Source: Hoplostethus atlanticus
Taxonomy: Eukaryota; Chordata; Actinopteri; Trachichthyiformes; Trachichthyidae
Reading direction: 5' to 3'
DNA length: 64,000 bases
Assembly (NCBI GenBank): GCA_034670405.1
Contig: JAXDDX010000050.1
Coordinates: forward strand, 174,501 to 238,500
Positions within the stretch are counted from its first letter, which is position 1; each line of letters starts with the position of its first letter. This document shows, in pieces, positions 11,721 through 26,440 of this stretch. Made by a program: the position numbers and the translations under genes. The notes beneath the pieces were generated by a model. It was not told the origin of the DNA. It searched no databases and saw only the letters and a list, made by a program, of their open reading frames with translations.

Positions 11721-14156
11721 TACGTTAAATACTCACAATAATTGAACAGTTAGTTTAATCTTAATTAAATACTACTCAATAAACCAAGGAAAACCCAACA
11801 ATTATTACAATTATTTTCTCAAGTACTACAAATCAGTGTGGTAGTGCACAGGTATATGGAGGGTAAGTGTCTGGTGATGGCTGCATTTGCCCATGTCCTG
11901 GAGGAGTAACTCAGATAAAGGAACTGCTGCTGTCTGTCAGCAGTCGCCAAATCATGGTGAACATTGCCTCCTAGTGGGCGAGCAATCAAACAAATCTTAA
12001 CATCAATTAGAAGTTTAACTGGAAACTAATGTAAGGTAGCTAAAATGAGAGTTACGTGATCTGCAGCTACAACTAGTTGCAGATGGGAAAGATCTTTTTA
12101 TTTAGGCAATTAAAGAGAGGTAGAAAAGTCAATACACTATGAAATAAAAGTATGAGTAACTGTCTCCAAGAGAAAAAGAGAAAAAATGACCTAATTTTAG
12201 ATATTTCTCAAATGGTAGAAGGTTGTAAAGTCTTCTCTCAGGTGATCTGAAGGAGGTGCTCATGAACCAGTTTCTTCCTGAGGATGATCACCCTCCTCTC
12301 CACAATCTCTGAGACCCTCCACGGTTTTCATTCTGCTAGCCTCTTCTTCTCCTCACTAATCTCCACCTCAGGTTCATCCCTTTCCTCCATCTACTGTTAG
12401 TAGGCCCTCGTGATGGAACCTGCAACAGATCAATTGATACATGATTTAAAGGAAATATTATATTTCAGAATTCTTCTTCTGTTGTTAATTTCTCATCTTG
12501 TGTGAAGTTCAGTTCTAAACATCAACAACTTTTACATTTTTCCTCCAGTTTATCTCTTTTTGCAAACATGAAGCCGGTAAAGTTCAGTCAGCAATTTGTT
12601 GTATGAGCCACAACTCGTTTAGATCATCTCATAACAACTTCTTGCAAAAAAATGCAACAGGGACGACAGTAGCCAGGAATGTTCAAAAAGGATTTTTGGG
12701 AATGTGCGTGGGATGGGAGGTTTTCTCCAAGGACACCGAGCTTCCTCTGTCAATTCCCTAATTAAGAATGCACAGATACAAACAAAAACCCACCGCCTGC
12801 AAGAACACATCAATTAAATGAGCCATGACACGAACTGTCTCTAAAAAAAAGTGTTTGAGTTGTGACGAGGAAAGGAAGGGGATGCCTCAGAGTATGCACA
12901 GAGCTCAGCTTAGGTCCTCTCAGTGAAAATGAGATGCCGTGTTTTTTCCACCATCCTCAATCTCTCTCCCCCGCCGCTTCGGGCCTCTGCTTATGTGACG
13001 CTAATTGTTTCTGCTACTTGTGCCAAGTACCTACTCTTCCCCGGCACATTCTACAGACAGGCCCTGGTCCCTCAGCTGCTTTTTGTGTCTGTTTAAGGAA
13101 TGAAAAAATGTGTGTTGCCATCTGCAGTGAGCGCACCACTCTTCCTCCTCCCGGCCGTGACTGTCAGAGCACCACAATAATACACATTCACACACACGCT
13201 CTCTCAGAGGTAAAAACTATGTGGTGGAGAAACAAGAAAACAAAAGCTGACACATACAACTGCTAATATGAAACAAAATAATTCAAGAGGTTCCTGTTTT
13301 GATGCATTTAGCGTAGTGGGATGGGAACACACACACACACAGTGCATCTGAAAGAGGCTTTTAAATCTTGCAAATTGTGCAGAGAAGAAATGTAAGGGTG
13401 CTCGTCTCAACTTCTGTCCTCGGTGGTCTGCAGCTTGTATTCAAACATTAAATATAAAGACAAGTAAAAAAAATCCTTAAATCGATTAATCAGATCAATA
13501 TAAACAAGTTAGCCTTTATACCTGCCAGCTCAACTACATTTCAGCTGTGATTATTGTTGTTTAGAGCCTGACTGTGACCAGCAAGTGGCAGTGTTGTTTA
13601 GCTAATCTACAGTCTCTAAGCAAGCGTTGGCTCGTGGCAGCAAGAGAGCCAGGCCTTCATTTCTCCGTCTGGGAAGTAATATCATTATGCCCCTTGTTGA
13701 ATTGACCCGTGACACCATCACAAAGTACACAGAGGTTCACGTATTGACACGCCTGTAATGCCACATGGCTGTTACATCATCCTTGTGTTTATCGCGGGGA
13801 GCCTGCTTGTGATGCATCGTATGAACAGCAGTCAGTTTGGCACCGGCTTAGTAGTCAGAGAGGTCTGCGCGTATGAATGCTAAGTGATGGTAATCACAGT
13901 GGAGAGACCAACGTCAAGGCGACTGACAGACACTTCTTGGCATTCAATTGACATCCTCAGATTTGTCTTCCATTTGACAGCCATGTCTCCCAACATGACA
14001 AGTCTGTTTAAAGCTTTCAGAAAACGCTTTCACGTGCGCGCATGCATCAACACGCACAATTGGAGATGCATTGACATTCATTTGCTCAAACTGGGCCACT
14101 GTGCTGCTGCTGCTGCTGCTGTGCAAAACCAGACTGAAGTGTTTCTCAACCCACAC
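11721..14156. other. Intergenic, no gene seen
   Basis: No exon or RNA gene recognised. A 21-base stretch at 11965-11985 nearly matches one in the 2586-3493 duplication. A pyrimidine-rich part lies at 12270-12400. A short CA run is at 13328-13341. ORFs of 60-134 codons here have no family resemblance and overlap simple repeats. Confidence 0.5.
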
Positions 14157-14157
14157 G

Positions 14158-14196
<39 letters not shown>

Positions 14197-14202
14197 ACAC
14201 GT
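14157..14202. repeat. CA microsatellite (GCGC-flanked)
   Basis: An uninterrupted CA run at about 14164-14190, followed by a T and a further CA run. It creates spurious Thr/His and Cys/Val ORFs on both strands. Confidence 0.95.
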
Positions 14203-15372
14203 ACGCAGACAAAGAACCTCAGTTTATCTAGGCCACTCAGAGAGTTGCAGAATGTAGATTAGGATATAACAGAATATTTCCAAAAACTCTCCTTTTCAAT
14301 CATGGAAATCTGGATTTATTGCCAGCTGTATTAAAATACGGTATATTTTGGAGGGGAACGTTCAGGATAAGCCAATTCAATTCATTATCGTCCTCTCTTT
14401 GTATATTCAACCGCCGCAGAACAAAACAGGGATCTGCTTTGGCAATAAAAACATGCTTGAGTGGCAGGTGTGGTTGTTTGACTTTCAAATCACCTAGGCA
14501 TCTTTTATATTAACCTAGAATGTAAATAAATACAGAATTCAATTTCCATGGAGTCACGCAATGAGTTGACAGTCCTCAAAAAGATCAAACGGGGTGCTCC
14601 GGGGCACGTGAGCCACATTGAAAAACCTCGGGTATACGAAAGATGTTGACACCTTGAGCAAGCTGCAAAAAAAGACAAATGTCATATCCTCAGAAACAAT
14701 TAGTGGGTGAACCATTGATTTTTGAGCCAGCGAGTCTCCCAGCTGCTTTATTCTCTGACTGGCAATACCCTTGCCGGCATGACAACTCTGGAGTTGCTCC
14801 CAACACCTCACAGTGGATGTCAGTCACGTCTGGTATCTCCCCGCAGAGGAGAGACGCTCTCTCTTTGTAGCTCTGCTGAATACCAATATTTTAACTGCCT
14901 TTCTTCTCTACTTACAATATACTATATTCCGTATGGGTATATGTGTATATGAATGATGATGTGCTAGGAAAATAATCTCTATATTGTGTACAGCAAGATT
15001 CTGAGCCCTATGAATAGTCCTCACATCCCCAGAGTTTGCTCATCTCAGCATAGAGGCACTCAATCTTTGCCTCAGTCCTCGTCCATCCTCCCTCCCTACC
15101 ACTCTCACTCTCATCTCACTGCTGTGTCCCATTGTGACGACACTTGAAGAGCTAATGATGATGTTATAACCCAGATCAATTTTGCCATGGCAATTGAACT
15201 CACTTAATTGAGTCGATTATAAGCTTTCCGTCTGAGATGACCCCTCTGGACTGGGACAGACGGAACAGAGAGAGAGGCAGAGGGTGTGGATGGGAAAGAT
15301 GGAGGGATGGAGGGCTTCTTCAGGCGTCCCATCAATGCAGAGGAGACACATGGGATATGACTGTTGGGGAGG

Positions 15373-15373
<1 letters not shown>
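14203..15373. other. Intergenic, no gene seen
   Basis: Mixed-composition non-coding DNA; no exon-like frame with splice sites was recognised. Confidence 0.45.

Positions 15374-15420
<47 letters not shown>
15374..15420. repeat. TG microsatellite
   Basis: A perfect TG dinucleotide run of 47 bases, likely polymorphic. Confidence 0.97.
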
Positions 15421-15421
<1 letters not shown>

Positions 15422-17283
15422 GTGACAATGCTGCGTCTAGTGATAGTTTGTATGAAGGGTGTTGGGGGATGCTGTGTAGGGATAGCAGGCTTACAGGAAG
15501 GTGTAAATGAGGAGAGGGGTTGGGACAGAGGCACATCGAGGGGTGGCTGGAAGGGGAGGGGCTGGACTAGGGGTTAGATATCACAGTACAGCCAGTGTAA
15601 TGGACCCAGACACACACCACATCTGAAGTTAATCCAATCAGGGAGAGGCACCACGCTCCCATCCGTTCAAGACACACAAACATAAGGTCAAGAGCAGCTT
15701 GTATTAGCGCGATGATGTCAGGGAGAAGTGGTGTAGATAATTGACTTTCAGCGTGTTTTAAAGGCTAGGAGAGAAAGAGGCGGAGAGAAAAGGAGAGGGT
15801 CTGCAGCAAGTCCAGCCAAACAGATGTAAAATTTTGCAGTTTTGACTGTGGTCCATTGTTTGACTGTTCACATGACATGTGACACGTGACAGAGAGGGAC
15901 AGACAACAATGTTTTCCCTATTTTTTCTTACACTAATGATGAAGAATTTATTTTTTTCAAACTTTTCAAAATTAGTACAAACTCATAAAAACTAACTTGA
16001 ATTGCAATTATCCATCCAGTGTCACTTATTTGAGCTATTAAATTCCCTACATAAAAAAAATTCTTATAAATGACTCATACTACATTGTGTCATACTACAT
16101 GCTGCTCTGGCGCTAAGATGAAAATAAATGATGTGAACCGTACTATGTGTATAGACGTGATGAATGAATGCTTTTTTGGATTATAACAATGGGGTACAAC
16201 CATGGCGTTCTGCTGGATATTGTATTGTTTCATTTACAGTAGAAGAGGACACACACCAGAGCACAGCACCATAACACCTGGGGATGGAAAGCAATGTGCT
16301 TCTGAGAGCCAAGCATATTGGTCCCTTTCATAGGCGACTTGGTTCCACCCATGATTGAATGTAACATTCTAAAAGGACTATTTACTCTTTTCATTTCCTC
16401 TTGTGTATTAGAGACGGAGGAGCGTGTGGCTTGCTGTATGAAAACAGGGCCTGGCCTAATGTTGCATGAAGACCATGGTGAATTCATATTGATGGGAAAG
16501 CAGCCTCTGAAGCCCAGCAGCCATGATTTTTTCATAAGCCACCGGGAACAAGAAGTCAGTCAGCTGACAGGTGCTAACGCCGCCAATTGTGCCGTGGATA
16601 AGAGATGGGACATGGAGAAAAGAGAGAGAGAAAGCAAAGGCAACAACTGGCTTCTCTCTTCCAAGCACTTCTGTGTGCAGAATGTGTGCATGCTGCGTTG
16701 TGTGTGCTCCCTGCACCCTGTTCCCTTCTATAGCTGGAGAGGATTTTACGGAGGAGACTGTGTAAACACCAGAATGCATGTCAAATATGATGAGTCTTGA
16801 TAGCTGTAAAACATACCCAAGGACTGCTCCTCACTTATTATCTACAACCAGAGCCCTGGAGCTATGTCTGCATCCTTCTGCCTTCCCTCCACGCATGTCG
16901 CGCCACAAGTCCCTCTCTGGAAAGCATTGATTATTTTGGCATGAGCCAGAGAGGAAGAGAGGTGTGATTTCTTTTGTGTTTCTCTCAGAAAAAAAATATC
17001 AGCAAAAATAAATATTTTTGTGAGCACGGTGCAGCCACAAGAAAAATATGAGCACATTGGGAAAGAAATAAAGATGATGGATTTGCTAGCTGACGCGTGC
17101 ATCTGTTTGTGTGCCCCGTGTAAGTGTGTGAGTTTGGGCTCTGCAGAGTTTTTGGATGCAACAATTGGTGCATTATTTTTGTTCATGTGCATGTCATGTG
17201 TGAATTGTTCATACAGAATATGATTATCTGTATGTAATTGTATGTCTCTGTTTGTGTATGTATTTGTGTGTGGTATGGTATCT
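15421..17283. other. Intergenic, no gene seen
   Basis: Includes purine-rich DNA at 15430-15570 and 15765-15800. The 160-codon plus-strand ORF at 16318-16800 lacks any recognisable domain and is matched by overlapping open frames on the other strand. I do not call it a gene. Confidence 0.45.
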
Positions 17284-17324
17284 AGAGAGAGAGAGAGAGA
17301 GAAAGAAAGAGAGAGAGAGAGAGA
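17284..17324. repeat. GA microsatellite
   Basis: GA run with GAAA interruptions. Confidence 0.95.
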
Positions 17325-19632
17325 CTGAGGCTGCAGGCAGTGTGAGGCTCTAGGGAACCACTTGAGATTGCAGGCAGAGGGACTGATACGGCAGCTAGCC
17401 ATTCATCAGGCCAAATGAAGGCAGTAAAGTTGACTGGAGGAACCCAGGCATCGCCCCAGGATGGCAGTCGGCCTCTCAGTGGAGACCTGTGACTAACACA
17501 TGCAAGCAGGCATGCATGCATTTACAGACACACACACACACACACACACACTGAGAGTAGAGAAAGACGAAAGGATGAATGGACAAGGAATAGCATGCAG
17601 GGCTTGGGGCTCAGGGGGAGGAGGATTGAGGTATAATGGACCTCCAGGAGCAGAGGCGCCATCTCCTCACAGCTACACCCAGCGATTGAGGCTCCTGTCT
17701 GGGGTACACGTGGCCCGCTCCACTCAGAAAACATCCATCAGACAGATATTACTGTAATCCAGAGGTGATACATTAGCCTGGGTGCCAGGGGGACAGTGTG
17801 TTTGTGATGGATACCTCTAGAGCTCCCCGCCTTTGTCACCGGGGCGTCTGTGAGAGAGCACTGCTGCTCAGCTCAGCGCAGCTAACTCTTTCCTGCTTTA
17901 TGACGTTATTGAATTTATTCCGTGGTAATGCTCTTTGTATTTTATTCTTAATCACACTGCCCAGAGGATGGAGACATATTTCCACCAAAGAAAGTGCTAC
18001 GAAGTTGCACACTTATGAAAGCAATACATTACTTAAGCACTTAGGCCAGCCAAAGAGGAGAGATGAAGCTACTTCAGAATGCTGCTGGTGTGTTTATAAG
18101 ACTATATTAGTGTCTCGCTGGTGCCTTGATAGAGCTTGTACCATCAATTACCACAAAGACTCTATCTTTGCTTACATAAATCCCACCTCGGGGTTATTAT
18201 GAATCCGATTTATTTGCTCTGCTTATGTTTATTATTGTGTTTTATGGTTTATATTCTGTGTTAAACGTCGTCAACAGTACTGCAGGGCATGTGTGTCTTA
18301 TCCTGGAGGGGATGGAAATGGTTTATGGAGCTGTGAGTGCCAATAAATAGACAGCCACAGCGGTTTGGATGTACATCTTTAATGTTTTATGCATGATGAA
18401 CTCAATAGTTTAGCACAGGTTCAAGGCCAAATGCTAAGCGCTGACAGGACTTCCTGTAGGCAGCTGCACATATCTTCTGCAGACAGAGACAGACAGAGAT
18501 TGAGTTGTGTGCTTGAGGTGGGATCCCATCTGCATTTGCTGACCTGTCTATGTTTACCTGCCAAACAGACAAGAGAGCAGCCCATGGCAGGATCCAGGTC
18601 CATGGGATAATGGAAACATTGCTTTGGCAGGAGAAATCCCTCCCCCTGCAGGGCCCAGTGGTGATCTGGACACAGTCATCCAATATAGAGGTGTGGTGTG
18701 GGAACTGCAAGCCAGCGCTATCTGAGTGATCTGTCTTGGATGAGAGGCAGACAGCCCAACCAGGACAGCAGGATGGATGGATGGTATCATGAAAGCAGCG
18801 TGCAGCTACATTAGGTTTTCAAAATGTTCTCTCCCAGGCAATAATAATAAAAATAAAGGCAATCAGTGTAGGACTTTCCTTAAATAGATCATTGTCTAAT
18901 CGATCATGATATCGACCAATGGAAATATATTGCATTGCAACTGTGAACTGCTTCTTTCAACATGTTACCCTCCCAGCTGCTATTGAAGCATTACTTAGTA
19001 GACTATTTATTGCAAAACAATTTCTTTTACTTGGACTCAAGTCTGAGAACAGCCAAATTTCACCAAAGGAAAGAAAACAAAGCAGGTCATTAGACTGGTT
19101 TGGTACCATTGTAATGGTAACAGTCATCTTTGTTTCCCGTGGCATTAAAATGTGTTTTCAGCTAATTTCACAACACTACATTTTCTCTACTTGGTACCTT
19201 TACTGACAAAATGAATGCAACATAATGCAATGTAATCTAATCTAACTAAAAATGAACAGAATACAATGCAATAGAATTTGATAGAATCTGAGCCAAGTTT
19301 CTTTCCAAACATTCGCCAATGATGTGCAGTGCACACTCAGGACTGTCACATCATTTCAGCATGTTTATTGTTTCAAGGCCAGGTGAGAAGGATAGGATCC
19401 ATCAAAATTCACAGACCCAGATTTCACAAACTTTATGTGCCAGGTGTAAATGAGGGAATGTGTGGATTTCCTCGTGTTTCCACCCTAGCGCCTGTCTCTG
19501 CTGTGAATGTGTCTTTGATAGCAGTCACACTGTGAGAAAGACAGGCCTGTGCCAAGACGATGGCATCAAAAAGCTGACGATTGACAGCTACTGACAGCCA
19601 TCTTACTCCTAAACACACTCCTGGTCCCCTGC
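17325..19632. other. Intergenic with a CA microsatellite and a degenerate AATGC/AATAG repeat
   Basis: A CA run lies at 17528-17551. At about 19209-19289 the sequence is built from loose AATGCAA, TAATCTA and AATAGAAT units, like the decayed tail of a LINE. No coding signal was found elsewhere. Confidence 0.5.
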
Positions 19633-20334
<702 letters not shown>

Positions 20335-20514
20335 GCACATGCACACGTGTGCACGCACACAGACGAACACAAACACTCGCAGATTCACATGCAAACACAC
20401 ACACACAAACACACAGTCAAACACATATTCACACTCACACAGATCACGTACCATATCCATGCATATGAGTAAAGACACACAACAGAGCGCGCACACACAC
20501 ACACACACACACAC
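20335..20514. repeat. Degenerate CA-rich block
   Basis: About 180 bases of interrupted CA repeat ending in a perfect CA run at 20493-20514. Confidence 0.9.
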
Positions 20515-20898
20515 CTGGATTTCTCAGGTTGTGGCTGTGTTTCATCAGCTTCATTCAGAGTCTTCACCATGTTCAACCTGTAGAGCCATTATCTCATGAC
20601 ACACTTATTCTCCTCTAAATGATTTCTCTTCATCTTCAGCAAGTCATCTAATCAGAGTTGAAAGAGGAGAGCCTAATGCGATTCAGCAATCCCACTCCTT
20701 TCAACCGCATTCACTGTCATTACCAAAATGAATGGCGGCAGCTGAGAACTCAGATGTTCTTTCACATCGTGACAGGGTGTCTCTTAATGTGTCTTATGAT
20801 CTTTGCCATTACCTTTGACTGAGGGCCTTGGTTGGGGACTCAACTAATCACATTACACATTTTACACATTGCATTTGGTTTCTGAATCTCTTGCACTG

Positions 20899-20938
<40 letters not shown>

Positions 20939-20946
20939 CTCTCTAT
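20899..20946. repeat. Compound CT / ATCT microsatellite
   Basis: CT run at 20899-20920 followed directly by ATCT tetranucleotide repeats. Confidence 0.95.
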
Positions 20947-22364
20947 CGTTCATTGAAGTCATTAGTATGTGCTGAAAAAGGCACCGACAGAAGGGAATAT
21001 AATGTTTCACTCAGCTTGAAGCCAGTGGTCTCTTAATATAATGACAGAACATTGGCGCCATGAAGCCTAGTAAGAATGTAAGAGTCTCATTGGGCTGAGG
21101 AGGAAAATATTTCTTGAGGTAACAGTATCTATCTACCCTAGAGACCTGGCTTGTAGATATTAGCAAATGTTAGTTCCTTAAACAAGTGGAATTATACTGA
21201 AACAAGTAAAATGACCTAAGCTGAAATTACTTCTTCAAATTGACATTTTTTTTGCAGTATAGAGATGTGGATGCTCACTGTGTTTGTCTCAATGCTGGAG
21301 AAGTAAGAAGACGTAACTTCTGCACAGTGAGTGGACGTTTATTTTAACAGTTTTTATTAAAAAGAAATTGCCAGCTGTATTTTTCTTGATTTATCTTCCA
21401 GATGTGCCATTGTGAGGATGGAATGACATCTCCGTCTCACCCCTAATCCACCGCCGGCTGCTGGGTGTGTTGACTTTTTGAGTTTTATATGTTTACTGAG
21501 AATGTAATTATCTCTTTTAGACATGCAGCTGTTTGAAAAACTGATTTTATGGCTCGTGGCCATTGCCAAAAAAAATGAAGCTCCCTAGGCTTAATTTGTC
21601 AATTATTAAATCATAATTACATTTTCTTTTAAAGCCATTAGCTACAGGGTTCTCACAATCAGTTTGTGTTAGGTCAGTAACTCTTTCAGTGCTTTTCACA
21701 AAGAAAAAAATATTTATTTAAATCTCGATGATGTGCCTGGATTCGTTCCCCCAATTTAGCTAATAAAGTGCACAAATGATTCATGGCAGATGGATGCATA
21801 ATTCATAACTAGATTACTGCTTGATGGAGTGGAATTTATTAATTGTGAAGACATATACGCAGCTTTTAATACTCTAATTTATCTCCAGAGTTTCTTCCTC
21901 CCCCCTCCCCACTTTATTGCCACATTGCTCACTCAGCTGTAGTCAGCTGCTGGGTCTAGTTACCAAGTTGTGGTAACGCTTTGTTACAACAAATTATCCA
22001 AGCACACAGAAAGGGCAGACTCTAAATGATGGCCACAATATGCATTTGCCTTTAAAACTTAAAGGGAGCGTCTAATTTATTGAGGGTGTCACATGGCAGC
22101 AGTGAGTAATTATTCCCAACACCCCTCTGGACCAGTGGCTAATGTATTCCAGGACCCTGGGGGGAGCTGTCAGGGAGAGGACACCAGGCCTCCATAGTGC
22201 TGCTCTGCTCACACGGCATGGTAGGACAGGACTCTGGATGTACAGCCACAAATCACTTTCTTGATGGTGGGGAATTGTACTCAACTTCTTTCATGACTTT
22301 CTTCTTCTGCTGGTCTCACCACTGTACTGTGGGTTTGTGTTACTTGGGACTTTAGACACATTTG
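20947..22364. other. Intergenic, repeat-poor
   Basis: No exon found. The stretch 21575-21860 is repeat-free and AT-rich with homeobox-like cores (AATTATTAAATCATAATTAC at about 21600-21619), compatible with a regulatory element; conservation not testable here. Confidence 0.35.
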
Positions 22365-22465
22365 AGGTGACAGAATGGCCTAGTGGTTAGTGAGGTTTAT
22401 GAGTCCGTACCTGCTGAAGTATCCTTGAGCAAGATACCCCTACCTGCTCCACGGGCACCACAATA
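22365..22465 (+). repeat. tRNA-derived SINE fragment
   Basis: TGGCCTAGTGGTTAG at 22377-22391 matches the A-box head of fish tRNA-derived SINEs, and TATCCTTGAGCAAGATACCCC at 22420-22440 matches the conserved central part. The B box (GGTTCGAATCC type) between them is eroded or deleted. It is a decayed, non-transcribed copy; a functional tRNA is ruled out. Confidence 0.7.
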
Positions 22466-25400
22466 AGCCTGCCAACCAGATACTGAAGAGACTTTTGGTG
22501 GATACATGAAGTATATTAAATCAGGAAATTCATAATGCAGTTTGCACAGCACACAGGTGCTTTGGGAAAGGGAAGGAGTTCACTCTTTCACTGTTGGCTT
22601 TGAAGTCCCAGCTATGCAACATTTACCACTTGAGGACACCATTGTTTTGTTGACTTCCTGTCTACCACTCTTCAACGTGAGGTTCTGGCCACTGGCCACT
22701 CTTTGTCTGAGCAGCTGTTGGCAATAACTCATCAACCTGCAGGATACAAACGAACAGCTCTTTGATCCTTGCATTGTTTGGATGTAAGTATTTGCAAATA
22801 ATACGTATACTTAAATAATACTAATAGGTTTTCTTTTTACCTGCTTCAAGTACCAAATGGCTGGGGTTTAGTGCATCAGGATATTCAGACAGTTGTCAAT
22901 CAGTTGTCAAACCAAACTGCCTTCCAAATACTTGTGGAAGTCTACATTTTCTGGCATTCTGGCAATATCCTATGGCAAACCTCAGCTATGTGGCACCGAA
23001 CTGGGCCATAACAAAACATAAAAAGTATTTACAAATTCCATTTAAACGAGGTCTGCTATTAAGCACAATGTAAGATTTTGGGTCACTGGGAAACAGCATC
23101 TAAATCAAGATGCTTCATGAACTGTAGCCTAGAACAAGAGAGCTTTATCCACCACAGTCATAACAATTAGACGTGGCGTCATGCATAAAGCAACAGACCC
23201 AGGTCAGCTGTCATGAGGTGACACAGTCTAAAACCCAGTGTAAGGGTCATTTGTCTGTCAACATTATGAAACCCTTCTCACAGAGGGTTCAAGTAAAGTG
23301 TAACAGATATTTCTATTCTTCACGTTGCCCCGTGAGTGTTGCTTGAAGACAAATAAGGGCCCTTGCTCTTTTTAACAGCCCAGATAATAACCGTGCCTTT
23401 AGCATCCATGAGAAATCTCCCATTATCTATTGATTCAGTCTCACCCTGCGTCTCGGTGACTTACGCCTCCCTCTAATTCCCATTACCCGGAACACTGTAC
23501 CCTTATCAAGGGAAACAATAAGCCGCTTGTCAGGACAGCCAGAAAATATGAGGAAGCATCTGCCCAATCCAGAGGAACTCGTGACTCTGTGGTGAAAAAG
23601 CACTTTGCCTCCCTCTTTTTGTCTATCCTCCCTCGCTTTTAGCCCTCCCCCCTTCTCAGTCCTCCATGTGACCTCTACAGAGGGTGTGTGTGTGTGGGAG
23701 GGAGGCAGGGGGGGTAAATCTGATCATCAGGGATAAGTCAAAAATTTAATTTCCCTCAATCCACAAGGGGTTTTCAGGCACTGCAGGGTGGGGATATGTG
23801 TAGGTAGCCCAGGTGGGAAGGATGGGAGTGGGGTGGCAGGGTGGGAAGAGAGTTGGGGTTGAGGGGTGGGAACACCCACTCGCTCTCCTCCTTCACTCCA
23901 AAATAGAAGCCTGGCTCCTGGACCATAAACCTGTCACAGAGATATGTCTCTGCTGATGATGGCATCCGAGTCTTTTTTTTTTCTAGCGTCGCCTGTGCGG
24001 GCTGGCTGTTATCTCCTTCCTCCCTGCTATGTCTCTCTGCTCTTTAAGACAAAGGGTAATAAAGCTATAAATTGTGTGGTCTGTGGAAGGTATGGACATT
24101 CTGTCTAGGAGACGCTGTAAGAACTGCCATAAAGCACCCTCAAAGTCATAGATAAAGATTTACAGTTATTTAACATCCTCCTCTTCCCCTAAATCACAGT
24201 GATAAGAGAATTAAGTGATGGCTATAGGTTCTTTGTCCTTAGTCTATTGATTTTCTTCGCCCCTCAGAAAGATCCTGAACATTATAATTATTGAGCCCTG
24301 CAGTTTGATGCAGGTTTACAGAGTAGGAGAGGTGCCCTCGGTTCGATTCTAACATAGTTAAAACAAAAAGCACCCGTTTTTCAATTTGGTGATGGGCTTC
24401 CAATTTTGCTTCATTTACCTTGTTTGGCCAGAAAATGGTTTATCCGAGGCCTCTGCGCTATAAACAGCTTCTTTGTCTGGTGACAAAGCCCCAATAACAG
24501 CTCTATTAATCTTGAGTGCAGGCCCTGCTTCTTTAGCGATTATTCAGCTGCGTGGACAGAACATTTTTTAACACGTATTTTCATTAAGAACACGTCTCCG
24601 GTTATTAGTCCTTGCCTGATATAGTGATCCCTGACACCATGAAAACATGTTAGATAAACAGCGAGATCGATTGATAAATCCTAACCACGTAGCGACAAGA
24701 TTTATCCCCACGTCATCACAACATGAACCTCAATTTAAATGGTACAACAGGCAAAAGGCAACAACAGGTGCAGCTTTCTCCAGTTTAGCGCTTGATTTAT
24801 TAAGATGATGTGCGCAAATGAAGTTAGTCACAATTTTCCAACTAGAATACCTGAGGCTGAACCACAGTCCCATCTGCTCTGAAAGCAACAGAGAGCCCAG
24901 GTGAGAGAGCTCCTCGCTGTAGCTGAGCCAGAGGCCGGGAGACGATCGGTTGCCAGTTTTGTCAATGCGTGTATGGCATGACTCCTCTTGGTCCAAGATT
25001 CCATTTTGTTTTTTATTTCATCTAGCAGTGGTAATATAATTTGATTTGGCAATCTATAATTTAATTTAATGTCATCCTCTGACATTTGAAAGAGGATGAG
25101 AGTACTCTCTTATTTATTTCCTTTTCTCTTTCTTATTTTCTCTCTCTTCCTGTTCCTGTGCCTTTTAACAAATAACACCGCAGCCACGGCTTTCTCAGGG
25201 TGACAACTTAAGACGTGCTTCCTCTGGGCATCAAATACTGGTTTGGTTTAGTTAATCACTAAGACCATTTCAGTCATCTCCTCCTTTTAGCACCTTATCA
25301 TTGCCACTCCTAATCCTGCCGAACTAACAAAATGCTTGTTAGTAGGTCCGAATCTGTACTTTTTACTTATGTAGCTGCATTGGAGGCACCGCAAACGCTT

Positions 25401-26257
25401 AGTAAATATGACCCTGAGTGTTATTGGTTCTGCCAGCTCTTCATCTCCCCTAAACAAGGCCAATAAATTCATCTGATGGCTCATCGATATGCATCACTTA
25501 CTGTGGACTGACTGATCAAGAGGAGATTGGCAGGATTCCCAGTGTTCAGCTGTCTAACTCTTGGTTAATAAATAAAAAACGTAGGTGTGATATAAGTCTG
25601 CATTTCAGTTTGCCTTCAGGTCTACCTTCAATTTTTTGGGGCTTTTCTGCGTTCCTGTGTCATCCGTGCGGCGGCTGAAGCACGATTCCAAAATAAAAGT
25701 ACACAACAGTGGATGAATATTATTTTAAACATTTTGACTTGCCAGCTGAGGATGCATCGCATGGTGACTTGGCTGACGAGAACAAATGGGAAGCCCCAAG
25801 ATTCATTGCGAGAATGACGCATCACATTCAAACAGTGCAACTACAGTCTATAGTACAGAGCCGGTTCACAGATGGGAAAGCGAACAGCTGTGTGTCTTAA
25901 TTGATTACACACAACCTCAAGCACACAGCCCATCTCCAACTGTGAGGACGCACCTCTTCACCCGCTTTCATGAGAAGTTCATTCTCTCCAAGGCGACTTG
26001 GGAAAGAACTTTCTCCACAAGGTCACGAGTATCGACTAGGCATTCTTGGATTTGATATTTAGCCAGTTTTTTTTTTTTTTAACTTTACTTTTCTTTGTTC
26101 TTGTTCTCTGGGACCCTGGAGCTGTTATGGAGGTGCCAGTCAATGGCACAGTTCATCAGGGGAGATCTGGCTAATCCTCCATCTCACTGTACCTGTTAAA
26201 TTGTTGCTACTCTCACTTGACTGAGCACTAGTCACACCAATAATCACTCACGCTCTC
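22466..26257. other. Intergenic, repeat-poor desert
   Basis: No exon recognised. The parts with least repeat content and ordered AT/GC composition are 24180-24330 and 24500-24720 (for example TTGATAAATCCTAACCACG) and 25020-25090. These could be regulatory elements. GT-rich and G-rich patches occur at 23680-23720 and 23780-23880. A GGTTCGATTC at 24339 is an isolated B-box-like match. Confidence 0.4.
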
Positions 26258-26398
26258 TCACACACACACACACACACCAACACACACACATACTAGCAAA
26301 TACCCTGGCACAAGCAGAGGCACAGACAGTATATAGTATACTCACACACATACTCTCTCTCTCTTTATTCTTTCTTCCTTTCTCTCTTTCTTGTGTAA

Positions 26399-26439
<41 letters not shown>

Positions 26440-26440
26440 G
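26258..26440. repeat. Compound CA / CT microsatellite cluster
   Basis: CA runs at 26259-26290 and 26401-26434 with a CT/TTTC-rich spacer at 26351-26392. Confidence 0.93.

Noticed and set aside
16318..16800. 160-codon ORF
   Set aside because: No recognisable motif, overlapping open frames on the other strand, and no splice context; its length is not surprising in this much DNA.
22365..22465. Possible tRNA gene
   Set aside because: The A-box-like head is followed by SINE sequence and no acceptor-stem pairing; called a SINE fragment.
24335..24350. GGTTCGATTC B-box-like match suggesting a tRNA gene
   Set aside because: No A box at the proper distance and no cloverleaf can be drawn.
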